Source: Prunella strophiata (Eukaryota; Chordata; Aves; Passeriformes; Prunellidae). From it: 64,000 nucleotides of DNA. The notes under the pieces are model-generated. The model did not search any database. It had not been told where the DNA came from and worked only from the letters and a program-made list of their open reading frames with translations. The stretch lies in NCBI GenBank assembly GCA_036583965.1, contig JAZBQD010000030.1:56669551-56733550 (forward strand). The letters run 5' to 3'. Shown piece by piece: positions 52,301 to 63,342 of the stretch. The position numbers were made by a program, and so were the translations under genes. Each line of letters opens with the position of its first letter. Position 1 is the stretch's first letter.

Positions 52301-53447
52301 TTTTGTACTGCCAAAATACATATTAGATTTTCAAAAGGAGGTTAAATGTCTTATTTCACTGTGTGAAAAAAAAAAAATCCCAAACCCCCTAAGACACACA
52401 ACGACAGAAACACAAACAGCATTATGTTAATGTATTTTAAATTCTTAGAGTTTACAGACATCACACTAAATTATTTCCATATCCCTCAGTAGCATGTCTC
52501 TTCTGTAGGTGTTAGGCATTCTCCCACTTAATTGGTGCAGTGTGGGAGGGAATAAACTCCAATGAAGGAAGAAAACATTAACTTTGATCAGAAACCTTTT
52601 TCACATTTTTGCTATTTTCAGCCTTTAAAGGCTCAGCTCAGTTGCCTAAAGACAGAAATCTTTTAGTGCTTGAAATGCCAGAGACAATATGAAATATCCT
52701 CTCAACACTGTAAAATAAAATAGAAAACTATACCTTACTGGAAGAGCAGCTGAAGGACAGGTGAGACAGCTTAGGTCGTCTCAAACCTGTGTAGTGATGT
52801 TTATGCAGCTCAAGACAACTCCAAGAGTTTCAGAAGTACAGAGAAAAAGTAGTAGTATATGTTGTCATTTAAAGGGAAATGTTGCCTCAGAATAATCCTG
52901 GCTCTCTGAAGCCAGATCAAAGACTTCATTCACTAGAGATCTGATCTCAGGCTGTCAGGAGAGGTAAAAACATTAACTTAAAGAACCTTTGTGTGTTTTG
53001 TTTCATAACTGGAGCAGACTTTAAGGATGCACACAGTCAGTTGCTACAACTAGGATGACAACCAGTCTTAAAAACTCTATAAGGTGGCCAAATTCTTCTG
53101 GTAAAACTGTATTGCTGCATTTTGAAGTGTGCAAAACCCAAAACACATCTGAGTTTCAGCAGCTGTGCTGAATAACAACTCATGTAAAGTTTCCGTAGAT
53201 CAGTTTTTCTACTAGGCAATGAAGCAGAATTATTGGGAAAGTCTTGGGGCAGTATATGACCAGATCTGAACCAGTTTTTGTGCATCCTGCAGCTTGCAAT
53301 CAAGAGAGATCCCTCTCCCAGGTATAATAAACATATTTCTCTGGATTACTCATAATTTCCAAATAAAAATGAGGCTGTCTCTGAGTCTGAGCTATAGACC
53401 CATCTGTAGTTCTCCTGCTCAAACTTAACAATATAATATTTGGGAGA
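49396..53447. other. very AT-rich unique DNA
   Basis: About 4 kb with no supported gene. 51530-51900 is exceptionally AT-rich, with ATTAATTTT/AAAATTAAT palindromic character. 52620-52810 shows a vague resemblance to an avian dispersed sequence that I could not confirm. Confidence 0.45.
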
Positions 53448-53785
53448 GGATGGTCTAGAGAACAACTCTGCAGACAGGGATCTGGGAGTGTTGGTTGGCA
53501 GAAGTCTCAATGTGAGCCAGCCCTGTCAGCCAAGAGGGCAAAACAAACACCAGACACTGGAGTACACAAAACACATCATGACCAGATGGTGAGAAGAGGT
53601 GATTATTCTGTTGTATGCATACAAGCTTCTCAGAGAGTGGGTGACACCCCAAGCCAGTCAGCATTTAAGAGGCATTTGGACAATGCCCTTGATAAAATGC
53701 TTTAACTTTTGGTCATCCCTAAAATAGTTACAAGGTTGCACTAGATGGACATTGTAGGTTACTCCCAACTGAAATATTCCTATTC
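53448..53785 (+). mobile_element. CR1 LINE with internal deletion
   Basis: Begins in ORF2 C-terminal sequence (AACAACTCTGCAGACAGGGA, GCAGCCAAGAGGGCAAAAC, 'AGAGGTGATTATTCTG'). At about 53635-53640 it jumps to the distal part ('CAGCATTTAAGAGGCATTTG', 'GACAATGCCC'), with the normal intervening sequence missing. It ends at GTTACTCCCAACTGAAATAT and an expanded tail. All coding potential is lost. Confidence 0.9.
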
Positions 53786-53805
53786 TATTCTATTCTATTC
53801 TATTC
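53780..53805 (+). repeat. (TATTC)n microsatellite at a CR1 tail
   Basis: Five TATTC units directly continue the CR1 3' terminus, which is itself ATTCT-type. The microsatellite therefore probably grew out of the retrotransposon tail. Confidence 0.95.
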
Positions 53806-53890
53806 AGAAAAAAATAAAACAAAACAAAACCAACCAACCAACCAAAAACCCAACCAACCAACCAACCAACCAACCAAAAAAAAAAACAAA
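53806..53890 (+). repeat. A-rich and (CCAA)n tract
   Basis: Several AAAAC units pass into (CCAA)n from about 53830 to 53875 with one AAAACC interruption, then an A run to 53887. Confidence 0.93.
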
Positions 53891-54211
53891 AAACTAACAC
53901 ATCATAGCAATTTTCTATATATATCTTCCTAAAGTCCTGCAGGTCTGCAGTTGGTATACTTTTTTTTTTTTTTGGCATGTGCGCTTCCAGAAAATTTGCA
54001 GTCCACTGGGAAATTTTAGTATTTAAATAAAATGTAATTAATTTTATGAATTCTTTTAAGGTTTGAAGGTTGTAAGGGTTAATTTCTCATAAGATTTTGC
54101 AGACCAGAGAAAGTTTGACTAAGCATCTAAACCTCCCAAGAGTCTCTAACTACTGATGTTAATGCATGTACCTTGTAAAGACAGAATTATTTTACAGAGG
54201 GACTTATATCT
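53891..54211. other. unique spacer
   Basis: AT-rich DNA with one T run at about 53960-53972. No gene seen. Confidence 0.4.
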
Positions 54212-54234
54212 TAAAAAAAAAAAAAAAAAAAAAA
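54212..54234 (+). repeat. poly-A run
   Basis: About 23 consecutive A. No attached retroelement is recognisable upstream. Confidence 0.95.
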
Positions 54235-54372
54235 TTAGGCTACTTGACTAAGGTTTTGAATACTGTCTGCTTTCAAAATCCAGCAGGCCAGCAAAATACC
54301 TTTGATGATGGTGTCACTTCAAACCATACTTACAACATTTTCAGTCATCTTAATATTTCTTATCTAACACTA

Positions 54373-54552
54373 TCTCTCCTCTCCTCTCCTCTCCTCTCCT
54401 CTCCTCTCCTCTCCTCTCCTCTCCTCTTCCTCTCCTCTCTCCTCCTCTCCTCTCCTCTCCTCTCCTCTCCTCTCTCCTCCTATCCTCTCCTCTCCTCTCC
54501 TCTCCTCTCCTCTCCTCTCCTCTCCTCTCCTCTCCTCTCCTCTCCCCTCCCC
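54373..54552 (+). repeat. (CTCCT)n polypyrimidine array
   Basis: About 180 bp of pentamer CTCCT with a few insertions (TTCCTC, CTCTCCTC and a TATCC near 54481-54485). The opposite strand is all-purine (AGGAG)n. Pure purine/pyrimidine mirror repeats of this length can form intramolecular triplexes. The plus and minus open frames over it are artefacts. Confidence 0.97.
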
Positions 54553-55374
54553 ATTCCTTTTCCCCCATTCCCCATCCCTACACTGCTTATAAGACTTGAG
54601 GAGGGGTTCTGACTCCTTATATGGGCCTCAATGGTATCAGATGAATATAGGTCATGATTATCAATTTTGGGGATGAGGTTGGTGTTCTTTTCTACGTGTC
54701 CAAAATAACTTAAAGGTTGTTCTGCAGTCACCAGACTGGGACTTTCATAGCATGACACTAAGGGTACATGTTGTATGCCCAGACAGCATTCATGGAGTTA
54801 TGTGTACACATCCAAAGTCATGCTCCTACAACCTGTGGGTGGCTGTGCAGGATACAGAAAGACAAACATGGTGTGGCATTGTTCAGATTGTCTGTAAGAA
54901 GTAAGGCAATCTGAAGATCTGAACATCTGAATCTTTCCCAAAAACACATCTCTCTTCAGAGAGATTCTGCTCAGGAGTCTGGGAGAAGGTACGACTAACC
55001 TGGACAGAAGTTAGGGACAAGCTTAATCTATCCCATCTGGAATGCTTTCAAGAAACATTGCTTCTCTTCTGCTGTTTCCAAGGAATTACTAGACCCAAGT
55101 TTCCCTGCTAATCAGTATTCAGCCTTTTCTCCAACATCAGAGCTTTATATAGCTCCTTGATTAAATTAGAGAAATAACACACCTGCCAGGGTAAATAAAC
55201 CAAGTCCAGGGAATCAACCCTTTCCCACTGGCTCCTGTGTCCTCTGTTCTAGTCCAAGTTTTTACCTGAAAATATTGATTTTGCTAGCATTACTTGTTTT
55301 TATTTATTTTTTTTTCCATTGGGAAAATTGAAATTAAATGTTTTGTGCCAGCTTGGCATTCATTTGTGCTGGCT
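54553..55374. other. unique DNA
   Basis: About 820 bp. No gene or repeat family recognised. Confidence 0.4.
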
Positions 55375-56235
55375 GAGCTCCCTTGGAGACACATGGGACA
55401 TGTAGCTTTTGTGCTTTATGCCCCATTCCTCCCTGTGGGCTGGTTTCCACTCTGAACTACATCTTCAATAAGGAGAAACCCAACACCCTTTCTCCCAATC
55501 TGTTGGGGTCTCTTTATCTCTTTGTCTTACTCTGTTTTCACAGAGATCCTCTTCCTTCTTTTCCTCTGAACTATTTTTTTTTTTTTAAATTTCATTTGGA
55601 AAGCTCATTTTTTTTTTCCTTTTTGCTTCTAATATATCTGAGCTATGTTGCTGTCAAATCCACAAGATCTTTAACTTCCACCAAATCTATTCTCTGAATG
55701 CCTTGTTCTGGGCTGATAATGAGGACATGCTTTGCTCCACAGATCTCTTTATATGTCTTCCTTCATCCCAAACTAAACTTTACTCACAATGTCCTTTGTC
55801 TCTACCCTTAGTGATGCATGAAAGCAGGGAATAGGGTCTGTGGTGAGTTCATGATGCATTGTCTCTGCTCTCCCTTCCTCTTAAGGGGAAGGACTCCTCA
55901 CAGTCTTCTATTGCTGTACTGTGGGATGCAGGAGAATCTTTGCTCTGGCACCTGGGGCAGCTCCTCTCTCCCCTTCTTCACTAACCTGCAGTGTCTGCAG
56001 GGCTGTTTCACATATTCTCACTCCTCTCCACAGATGTTGTGCACTTCACCCCCTCCCCTGTGTCTTTCTTAACTCTGTTACCTGAGTGGTGCTGCCACTG
56101 TGGGCTCAGCCTTGGACAATGGCATGTCCACCCTGGAGCTGGCTGGCATTGACTCTGTTGGACACATGTAAAGCTTCTGGAAGCTTCTTACAGCAGACAC
56201 CCCTGCAGACCCCCTGCCCCAGCATGCAAACCCAA
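55375..56235 (-). mobile_element. avian LTR-retrotransposon-type repeat
   Basis: On the minus strand the right part reads through GGGTTTGCATGCTGGGGCAG, AGAAGCTTCCAGAAGC, TGTCCAACAGAGTCAATGCC, AGCCAGCTCCAGGGTGGAC and a CAAGGCTGAGCCCAC block. I recognise this order from an LTR-type repeat that is frequent in bird genomes. A weak TATA-like GAGTTAAGAAAG follows on the same strand at about 56065-56077, and transcribed-type sequence continues to about 55400. Homopolymer T runs at 55568-55618 interrupt it. Recognition is from memory only. I cannot give the family name or exact ends, and part of the left half may be unrelated. Confidence 0.6.
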
Positions 56236-58498
56236 TAGAAGCAAAAATGTCAGACTGTGATAACAACAATACTACTACAAATAATCAACAATTTTTTCAG
56301 TGTTAGCCTTTATCCTGCAATAGTATAGTGTTTCCACATAGCATTGCACCATACTAAAAACTATGTTTATTCAGAGAGATAGATCATCCTGTAAATCAAT
56401 GAAATTTTTAAGAAATGTCCCAGAAAAAATATTCAGGTAGAATTTCAGTATTTCAGTATATTATATCCAACAAACAGAATGCCTTCAGGTATTAACCTTC
56501 AAGTTAATAACCCACTTAGGGTCATAAGGATCATTTTTTTCAAGGAGCAATGAAAGAGGTAGCTGCACAGAAAGTAGATAAATGCACAAACTTTCTAATT
56601 CAACAAAATCTCTTGCTGACTAAAAACATAGCTGCCTTTTTTTTTTTTTTTTTTTTTTTAATGATGTCCATTTGTTTATGCATATGTAAATGACACAACT
56701 GTATTTCCAGTTAAAAACTTACACAGGTTCTCAGGGAAAATCACATAAGCAGCTTGCCTCTATCAGTGGAATAGGTATGTAGGAAAACAGGCTAAAACAG
56801 GCTATACAGGGCTATAGCTTTCTTCCATGCTCAAGGGGACATTGATAGGAAATGAAAAGGTAAGGAGAGTGAAACAACAAAGCTCAGAAGATGTTATCAT
56901 ACAGGAGGAATTCATGTACAACAGAGAATACTGACAACAGTTGGTTGAAAAGATATTTTTATCAGCAGCAGGCAAGGAATCAATGCTTAACTACCATTTC
57001 AAGGCTGAAAGAGTACCAACAAAAAATACCACTACAGGTCAGATAAATCAGTACATGCTAGTGATTCATCCACCAATAAAATTACACTTATTAATTCAGA
57101 TGCAATGATAAATGAAATAATAAAGATTGTGATATCGTGGAAGAGATGTGTAAAAAAGTAAGGAGAATGGGTTAATATTGTGTTTTAAAAGCATAAGGAC
57201 AAAGAACAATATTTAAGCAAAGACGAGAAAATAGTGCATCTTGTCTGACTGAAGCTTGTGAAGAAGTCCCAGCTGAGTTTACTGAAGAAAAATGCCCAAA
57301 GTGCTAGCAAATCCAGGTTAAAAGTCACTATTTGGATGGTTTTCAGTTTAGTGAATACACTGAATTGAAAGTTCTACTCCCAAGATATTTCTGAGATTAA
57401 TTGGGTATGTCTAAGAGAGCTAGAAAGTTTCCAAAGTTTGTAATATATGTTTTTTTAATTTGGCTTTGAGAGTTGAAATTTTGCAAGAGAGATTTTTTTT
57501 TTAGAGATTTTTTCAAAGTTTTGAGAGAAGAGGAAATACAGCAAAGACTTAGATTAATCTAACAAATGTCCTATTCACTAGACAGAGAGGGACTAATGCT
57601 TTACTGCTTTGTGCCCTCACTGTAATTTTTGAGTAACTGTAAGGAGAGCTCTGCATTTGTAGCATTCATGTTGCAGAGTTCTAAATAACTATATCAAATA
57701 CAAGACAGCAGAAACCTATGCTGAGTATGAATCACTACCCATAGATCGGGGTGAAACTCAGTTATGCTCTTGCTAGAATCTCTTTGCAATGCCCTGTTAA
57801 TACAAAGGTCATTATGGGCAATTTAAGCATAATGTAGGTTTTAGAATAATAGTAAAAAAATCTTTTAAAATTTACCTTTTTGAGGGAAAAAAACCATTCT
57901 TTTTCTGTTTGAAATACCTTTTATTTATGTGGTAAACTGGAATGGAAAAGACTGGAATTCAGTCATTAAAATCCATTTAAAACTGTGTGAATTTGAGACA
58001 GCAAACTAATAAAATAGTGTTTTCACAATGAGTTACAGAGAAACTATTTAAATTACTACATGAGATGAGACAGTTCCATCTGTAAAAAACCAATTTCTTT
58101 TAAGCAAAGTATCAGAACAAATCTGATATTGCCATTTCAACATCAAACTGCCTCTCTTCAGCTATTTACAATGTAATTGCCATCCCAATTTCAGTGAAGT
58201 TCTGAAATATTTTTCTTTCATGCTCTATCAAAGAGTTGTAAGGGTTTTACAAAACTTCAAACACAGCTGCATTTGAGGCAGTAGGAAATGGGAGGAAAAC
58301 AAATAACACCCTTGCCCAAGACCATAGGCTGAAGGAGGCTATGTAGCATAGATTAAAGTAACTCCACCCTTGGATGGAAGGAGAAAAAAATCTTTCTTTC
58401 CCATCATATATTCCCAGATCTCACAAAGTCATCTCTGTCTGCAAATCTCCCTTAGCCCTATCAATCTGTAGAGAAACACACAATAAATATATAGACAA
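56236..58498. other. AT-rich unique DNA
   Basis: About 2.3 kb with a T run at 56638-56659. No gene recognised. Confidence 0.45.
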
Positions 58499-58630
58499 GA
58501 TATTCTGAGTTGGAAGGGACATACAAAGATCTTCAAGTTCAGCTCTCAAGTGAATGGCCCATATGGAGATTGGACCCACAGCCTTGGTGTTATTAGCACC
58601 ATGCTGTAACCAACTAAGCTAATTTCAGTG
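58499..58630 (-). mobile_element. tRNA-Ile-derived SINE with CR1-like tail (TguSINE1-type)
   Basis: On the minus strand the element starts (right side) with a head that follows tRNA-Ile(AAT) base for base over most of its length. It has an A box TTAGCTTAGTTGG (58610-58622), an anticodon loop CTAATAA (58590-58596; anticodon AAT at 58592-58594), a B box GGGTCCAATCT (58567-58577) and a 3' GGGCCA (58555-58560). It continues into a short tail (58499-58554) ending CCCTTCCAACTCAGAATATC, similar to CR1 3' ends. The combination of a tRNA-Ile head and a CR1 tail is the published architecture of passerine SINEs mobilised by CR1. Two B-box changes (T>C and G>A from GGTTCGATC) make RNA polymerase III activity unlikely now. 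A real tRNA gene is excluded by the damaged acceptor 5' side and the fused tail. Confidence 0.88.
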
Positions 58631-61360
58631 GTACATTTGTGCATGGAAAAGTGCTTAAAAAGTAAGTTTAAGCACTTAGGTTCATTCTTAGGTTCCAAAA
58701 TATAATTTAAATTAGAAACAAGTAACTAATTGGTATGTATGGAAAACAAATAGTTATCCACAATTCAGTACCATAAATATTTCCAATTAGCATTTTAGCA
58801 TGAAGCATATGGTTAAGAACCTAGGTTCAATTCAAGCAGAACTCCATTTGGGATTTAACTGATAGGTATTCTGCAAAACTCTACAGCATGTTTAGCAAAC
58901 AGCAGCAAAAAATGTGTGACCAATTTAATCAGCATGTGCATTGGGAGTGGCTATAAATATGTTTCTAATGAATACCCAACAACCCTTGTGAAATCAACAT
59001 TTATGTGCTGCTTTTTTTTCTCCCTTCTCCACCTGTCTTCTGAACCTTGCAGTCTGTGTGTATTCACTGGTGAAAACAAAAACAAAGAAACAAAAGCAAA
59101 ACCTACATGCAAGGGCAAGAGAGGAGCTCTTGCAGTTGAGCATTCTGACAGAGAGGAGGGCAGGTTACCTCCTCACCACCTTCACCTGGATTAATGTGTG
59201 CACTCACATGAACACAAATATTTACACTTGTAAACAGATGTGTGTGGAGTAGCACCGAAGCTTCTCTTGCCTCTGGAGTTTTGAAAATCTTTGCTCTAAT
59301 GTGTGGATGATGGGACAGGCATTGGGAAAGTGCTCCACAGGCTCTGCTCCTGTGAGACAAGTAGGGTCAGAGTATAGCAGTGAACCTAGCAGGAATGGGA
59401 AAGGGATTTATGTCACCACTCTTTGCTAGATCCTTTCAGAAGAGGACAGCTGTCCATAATCTGATCTCCTACACAGACTATTGTGAAAAATTTGTCCTGG
59501 ATCTATTACCAAAATGCCAGCAGTCTTTCATCCACTATGGTATGTTTCTACACTCTCTTTAATAGAGCAGCATTCAATTTACTCAGAGTATCAGAGCAGC
59601 CATTTTGAAGGTTTTTTGTCTTCTCAGTGCCACAGTAAAAGGTGGTGATTCTGGAGTGGTTTCTGGTACTTGGAAAACACAGTGTAACAAATCTGTGTAG
59701 CTGCATGCCAGAGAAGGGAAAAGAGGACTAAGTAGCTGTTCAGGACTGAGACTGTGCTTTTCACATTTACTGACATTAAGTAAAATATTCTTGCTTGGGA
59801 GAAGAATTTAATCAATCAAGAAATGATTTTAAGTACCTTTAAAATTGCTTGTTGTCTCAATTCTATATGCTAATGCAATGATTCATGTGGCTTCAGTACT
59901 GCAGGTTACAATCAGCCTTTCCAGTAACTAAACACAATCCTTTTAACTAGCATCCTGTAAAATCCACATTAAGAGGCTGCAAGCCTACTTCATTAATCTT
60001 TTCATTAATCTTCCATTCACCCATGAGACAAGAGGGGTCCTAGGCATCTGTGGGCTGTTATATGCTGATTTTACCCCTTAAATATCTAGAACACATAACA
60101 ATAATAGTTTAGTGTGCATTGTTGCAGACGTGCCTGACAGCATTTCTATCTTCATCTGATCAAAAAAACCCATGTAAGCCAATTAAAATTCTATTCCAGG
60201 GGATTGGTTCATATCTAAAATTTTTCTGAAGTATTTGAAACATTTTCTTTTAGGAAAAAAATATTAGATAAGGGCTGACAGCTTGTATGACAAGTTTTAA
60301 CCCAATGGGATTTGAAAAAAGATGATAAATTAATCCTGAAAATCCAGGTTTATAACAGAAAGCCTTTTAGTCTCTTACCTGTATTGCTAGAGAGAGCTGT
60401 TAGAATGCTAACACTTCTTTAAAAAGCCCTTCAAAATGTTTTCTTTTCAAAATTCAAACTTTAAAATAGTTTAGTTGTAACAAAATGCCAAAGTTATAAG
60501 CGCTGGGAAGGAGAACAATCCCTTTAATTTTTTTTTTCTTAAATTAATTTTATTCATCAGAAACATTTTCAAAACATTTTAAAATAAAATTCTGCATTAA
60601 AAAAATAATCTTTTAACTTCTGTGCAGCTCTCCAACTAAAGATCTTGGAGTCTTTGCCAACATTCATGAACTTAGGCTCTCAACCATTATGTGGAACACA
60701 TAATTGCTCTCATTTACAAATGGATAAATTGAGTACACTCAAAGTGACTTAGGTATTACAGTCTTTCTTCCTCCATCAACTTTCACTGTGCATTTCAAAA
60801 ACTAGCTATTCATTGTGCCAGAATTGACATGAAAATTATTTATATTCCCATTCATGTAGGAGATAAATTAATCTACTAAATTTATGTGGAAGATTTTTTT
60901 TCTGTTCAATATTTCAGGAGAGACATGGGAGTGTGCCATCCAAAATAGATACTAGGGAGCAACAGAACTAGCAACAAACAAACAATTAAAGGCTGAAGTT
61001 CATTCCACCTCACGTGAGTCACTCAAGCTAGGAGCTTAACTGTTCTTCACTTCTATAAGTAGCAGAGGAAGATGATAATTCAAGTCCCAAATGAAGAACA
61101 TCTTCAGCCACAAAGTGAAAGGATAACAGATTTTGCCCCCTAAAGGTAGTGCCTCAGAGAAACAAAGTACAATGTCTTTCAATTTAGCCTTTTTATTTTT
61201 TTCCCCTTAGAAATCTAGGATCCTTTTTCTCCCTATAAAGTTATGCAAATAACTCACTGAGGACTCTGGAGTCTTTCCATAGCCCTGGAATTTCCCAGTG
61301 ATATAATACCCTTTTTCAGAGAGCAAGCTAAAATCACATGCGGATGAGCAGCAACATGAA
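58631..61360. other. AT-rich unique DNA
   Basis: About 2.7 kb without a supported feature. Frames at 58916-59360 on both strands have no recognised homology. Confidence 0.45.
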
Positions 61361-61361
61361 G

Positions 61362-61421
61362 GATAGGATGGGATGGAATAGGATAAGATAGGATAGGATA
61401 GATAAAGATAAAAAGGATAAC
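61362..61421 (+). repeat. degenerate (GGATA)n microsatellite
   Basis: GGATAGGATGGGATGGAATA, then GGATAAGATA, GGATAGGATA and GATAAAGATA units. An imperfect pentamer array. Confidence 0.88.
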
Positions 61422-62066
61422 TAATTTATTCCTGGTTTTTTTCTTGTTTCTGAAATGTAATAAATATCCCTGTAATATTTATCCTAATACCATATTTCCT
61501 TTCTACTCTTACTAGTGATAGACTGTAGGCACCTACTGTCAAGTCTTCTTTTGGATCCTTTCTTCCTCATATGTAGTTTCCAAACAGACCCAAAAACTTT
61601 ACTACTAAATCAAAGTGAATTCACTTACTCAATCTTTGCTCACTAACTGGAACCTTCTTAAGTAGCTGCAAACTTGAACTTTCTTAAGTAACTGGAATCA
61701 AGCAGAAAAAGGAGAAATCTAATCTCCCTACACATCTCTGTGAATAAAATATGGTTAACAGCATACACTTGGTGCATTTTCACTGTCCAGAAAGGTAGTG
61801 TTGCTAGATTTATTCCATCTATACACTGCAGAGCTCTGCCCATGTTAAGTATTTGATTGTATTCAGCAATTGCTGTCTGATCATCAATGTCTGCAAATCC
61901 ATTTGTGGCACCACATAAAATTCTCCCTCACTACCAGCATTTTCAGCAATTGTAATTTCCCCAAAGAGATGGGAGATTTATTTTAGCCAGCTACAGTACT
62001 TGAGAGATTTATCAGTGCTGGACATGGACAGCGCTAAATGAGATGGAGATTCCTAACCTTACTTCT
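61422..62066. other. unique DNA before the G-rich array
   Basis: About 640 bp, AT-rich, with no gene or repeat family recognised. Confidence 0.45.
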
Positions 62067-62950
62067 GGGGGGGAGGGGGAGGGAGGGGGGAGGGAGGAGG
62101 GAGGGGAGGGAGGAGGGAGGGAGGGAGGGAGGGAGGAAGGGAGGAGGGAGGAGGGAGGAGGGAGGAGGGAGGAGGGAGGGAGGGAGGGAGGAGGGAGGGA
62201 GGGAGGAGGGAGGGAGGGAGGGAGGGAGGGAGGGAGGGAGGGAGGAGGGAGGGAGGGAGGGAGGGAGGGAGGGAGGGAGGAGGGAGGGAGGGAGGAGGGA
62301 GGGAGGGAGGAGGGAGGGAGGGAGGGAGGGAGGGAGGGAGGGAGGGAGGGAGGGAGGAGGGAGGGAGGGAGGGAGGGAGGGAGGGAGGGAGGGAGGGAGG
62401 GAGGGAGGGAGGGAGGGAGGGAGGGAGGGAGGGAGGGAGGGAGGAGGGAGGGAGGGAGGAGGGAGGGAGGGAGGGAGGGAGGGAGGGAGGGAGGGAGGAG
62501 GGAGGGAGGGAGGGAGGGAGGAGGGAGGGAGGGAGGGAGGGAGGGAGGGAGGGAGGGAGGGAGGGAGGGAGGGAGGGAGGGAGGGAGGGAGGGAGGGAGG
62601 AGGGAGGGAGGGAGGAGGGAGGGAGGGAGGGAGGGAGGGAGGGAGGGAGGGAGGAGGGAGGGAGGGAGGAGGGAGGGAGGGAGGGAGGGAGGGAGGGAGG
62701 GAGGGAGGGAGGGAGGGAGGGAGGGAGGGAGGGAGGGAGGAGGGAGGGAGGGAGGAGGGAGGGAGGGAGGGAGGGAGGGAGGGAGGGAGGGAGGGAGGGA
62801 GGGAGGGAGGGAGGAGGGAGGGAGGGAGGAGGGAGGGAGGGAGGGAGGGAGGGAGGGAGGGAGGGAGGGAGGGAGGGAGGGAGGGAGGGAGGGAGGGAGG
62901 GAGGGAGGAGGGAGGGAGGGAGGGAGGGAGGGAGGGAGGGAGGAAGGAAG
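62067..62950 (+). repeat. (GGGA)n G-rich array, ~0.88 kb
   Basis: Nearly uninterrupted GGGA tetramers with occasional GGA trimers and a more irregular left edge (62067-62200). Every strand-long run of four GGG tracts is a candidate G-quadruplex, and there are well over a hundred such tracts. The two very long open frames across it (Gly-Glu-Arg-rich, about 380 and 410 codons) only reflect the absence of stop codons in purine repeats and are not genes. Confidence 0.97.
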
Positions 62951-63168
62951 AAGGAAGGAAGGAAGGAAGGAAGGAAGGAAGGAAGGAAGGAAGGAAGGAA
63001 GGAAGGAAGGAAGGAAGGAAGGAAGGAAGGAAGGAAGGAAGGAAGGAAGGAAGGAAGGAAGGAAGGAAGGAAGGAAGGAAGGAAGGAAGGAAGGAAGGAA
63101 GGAAGGAAGGAAGGAAGGAAGGAAGGAAGGAAGGAAGGAAGGAAGGAAGGAAGGAAGGAAGGAAGGAA
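62951..63168 (+). repeat. (GGAA)n array, ~54 units
   Basis: 218 bp of perfect GGAA tetramers following directly on the GGGA block, through a short AGGAAGGAAGAAGG transition. GGAA is also the ETS-factor core, and long GGAA microsatellites can act as ETS binding platforms in mammals. Such a role here is only a possibility. Confidence 0.97.
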
Positions 63169-63342
63169 TTGTATTGAGGGCGGGATGTTGTCAGGAGGGG
63201 GAGGAGGTAGGAGGGAAGGGAGGGAGATGGAGTGGTTTCTGTCTCTTCATGGCTGTCTGTGTCTATTTTTGATTTGGTCCGAGGGAGGGGTTCTGTTGTC
63301 TTCGTCTTCTTTCTTCGCCTGTTATTCGTCCATGCCTCAGGA
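63169..63342. other. G-rich then T-rich linker with several CpGs
   Basis: This 174-bp linker contains another purine-rich patch (63192-63231) and then pyrimidine-rich sequence with five CpGs (for example TTCGTC, TTCGCC, ATTCGTCC). CpGs are scarce in the surrounding AT-rich DNA. It may be true sequence or poor consensus next to a hard-to-read repeat. Confidence 0.4.

Noticed and set aside
52620..52810. Possible avian dispersed repeat (phrases such as GTTGCCTAAAGACAGAAATC)
   Set aside because: Recognition is vague and cannot be verified without a search; not strong enough to annotate.
54166..54758. 148-codon Leu/Ser-rich frame and Arg/Glu-rich opposite frames
   Set aside because: Artefact of the CTCCT pentamer array.
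58555..58630. A functional tRNA-Ile gene
   Set aside because: The acceptor 5' strand no longer pairs with GGGCCA, the B box has two changes, and a CR1-like tail is fused to the 3' end. It is a SINE head.
62038..63272. Two overlapping open frames of about 380 and 410 codons rich in Gly, Glu and Arg, later Lys
   Set aside because: They exist only because GGGA and GGAA repeats contain no stop codon. Two frames are open over the same repeat, and there is no start context or non-repeat domain.
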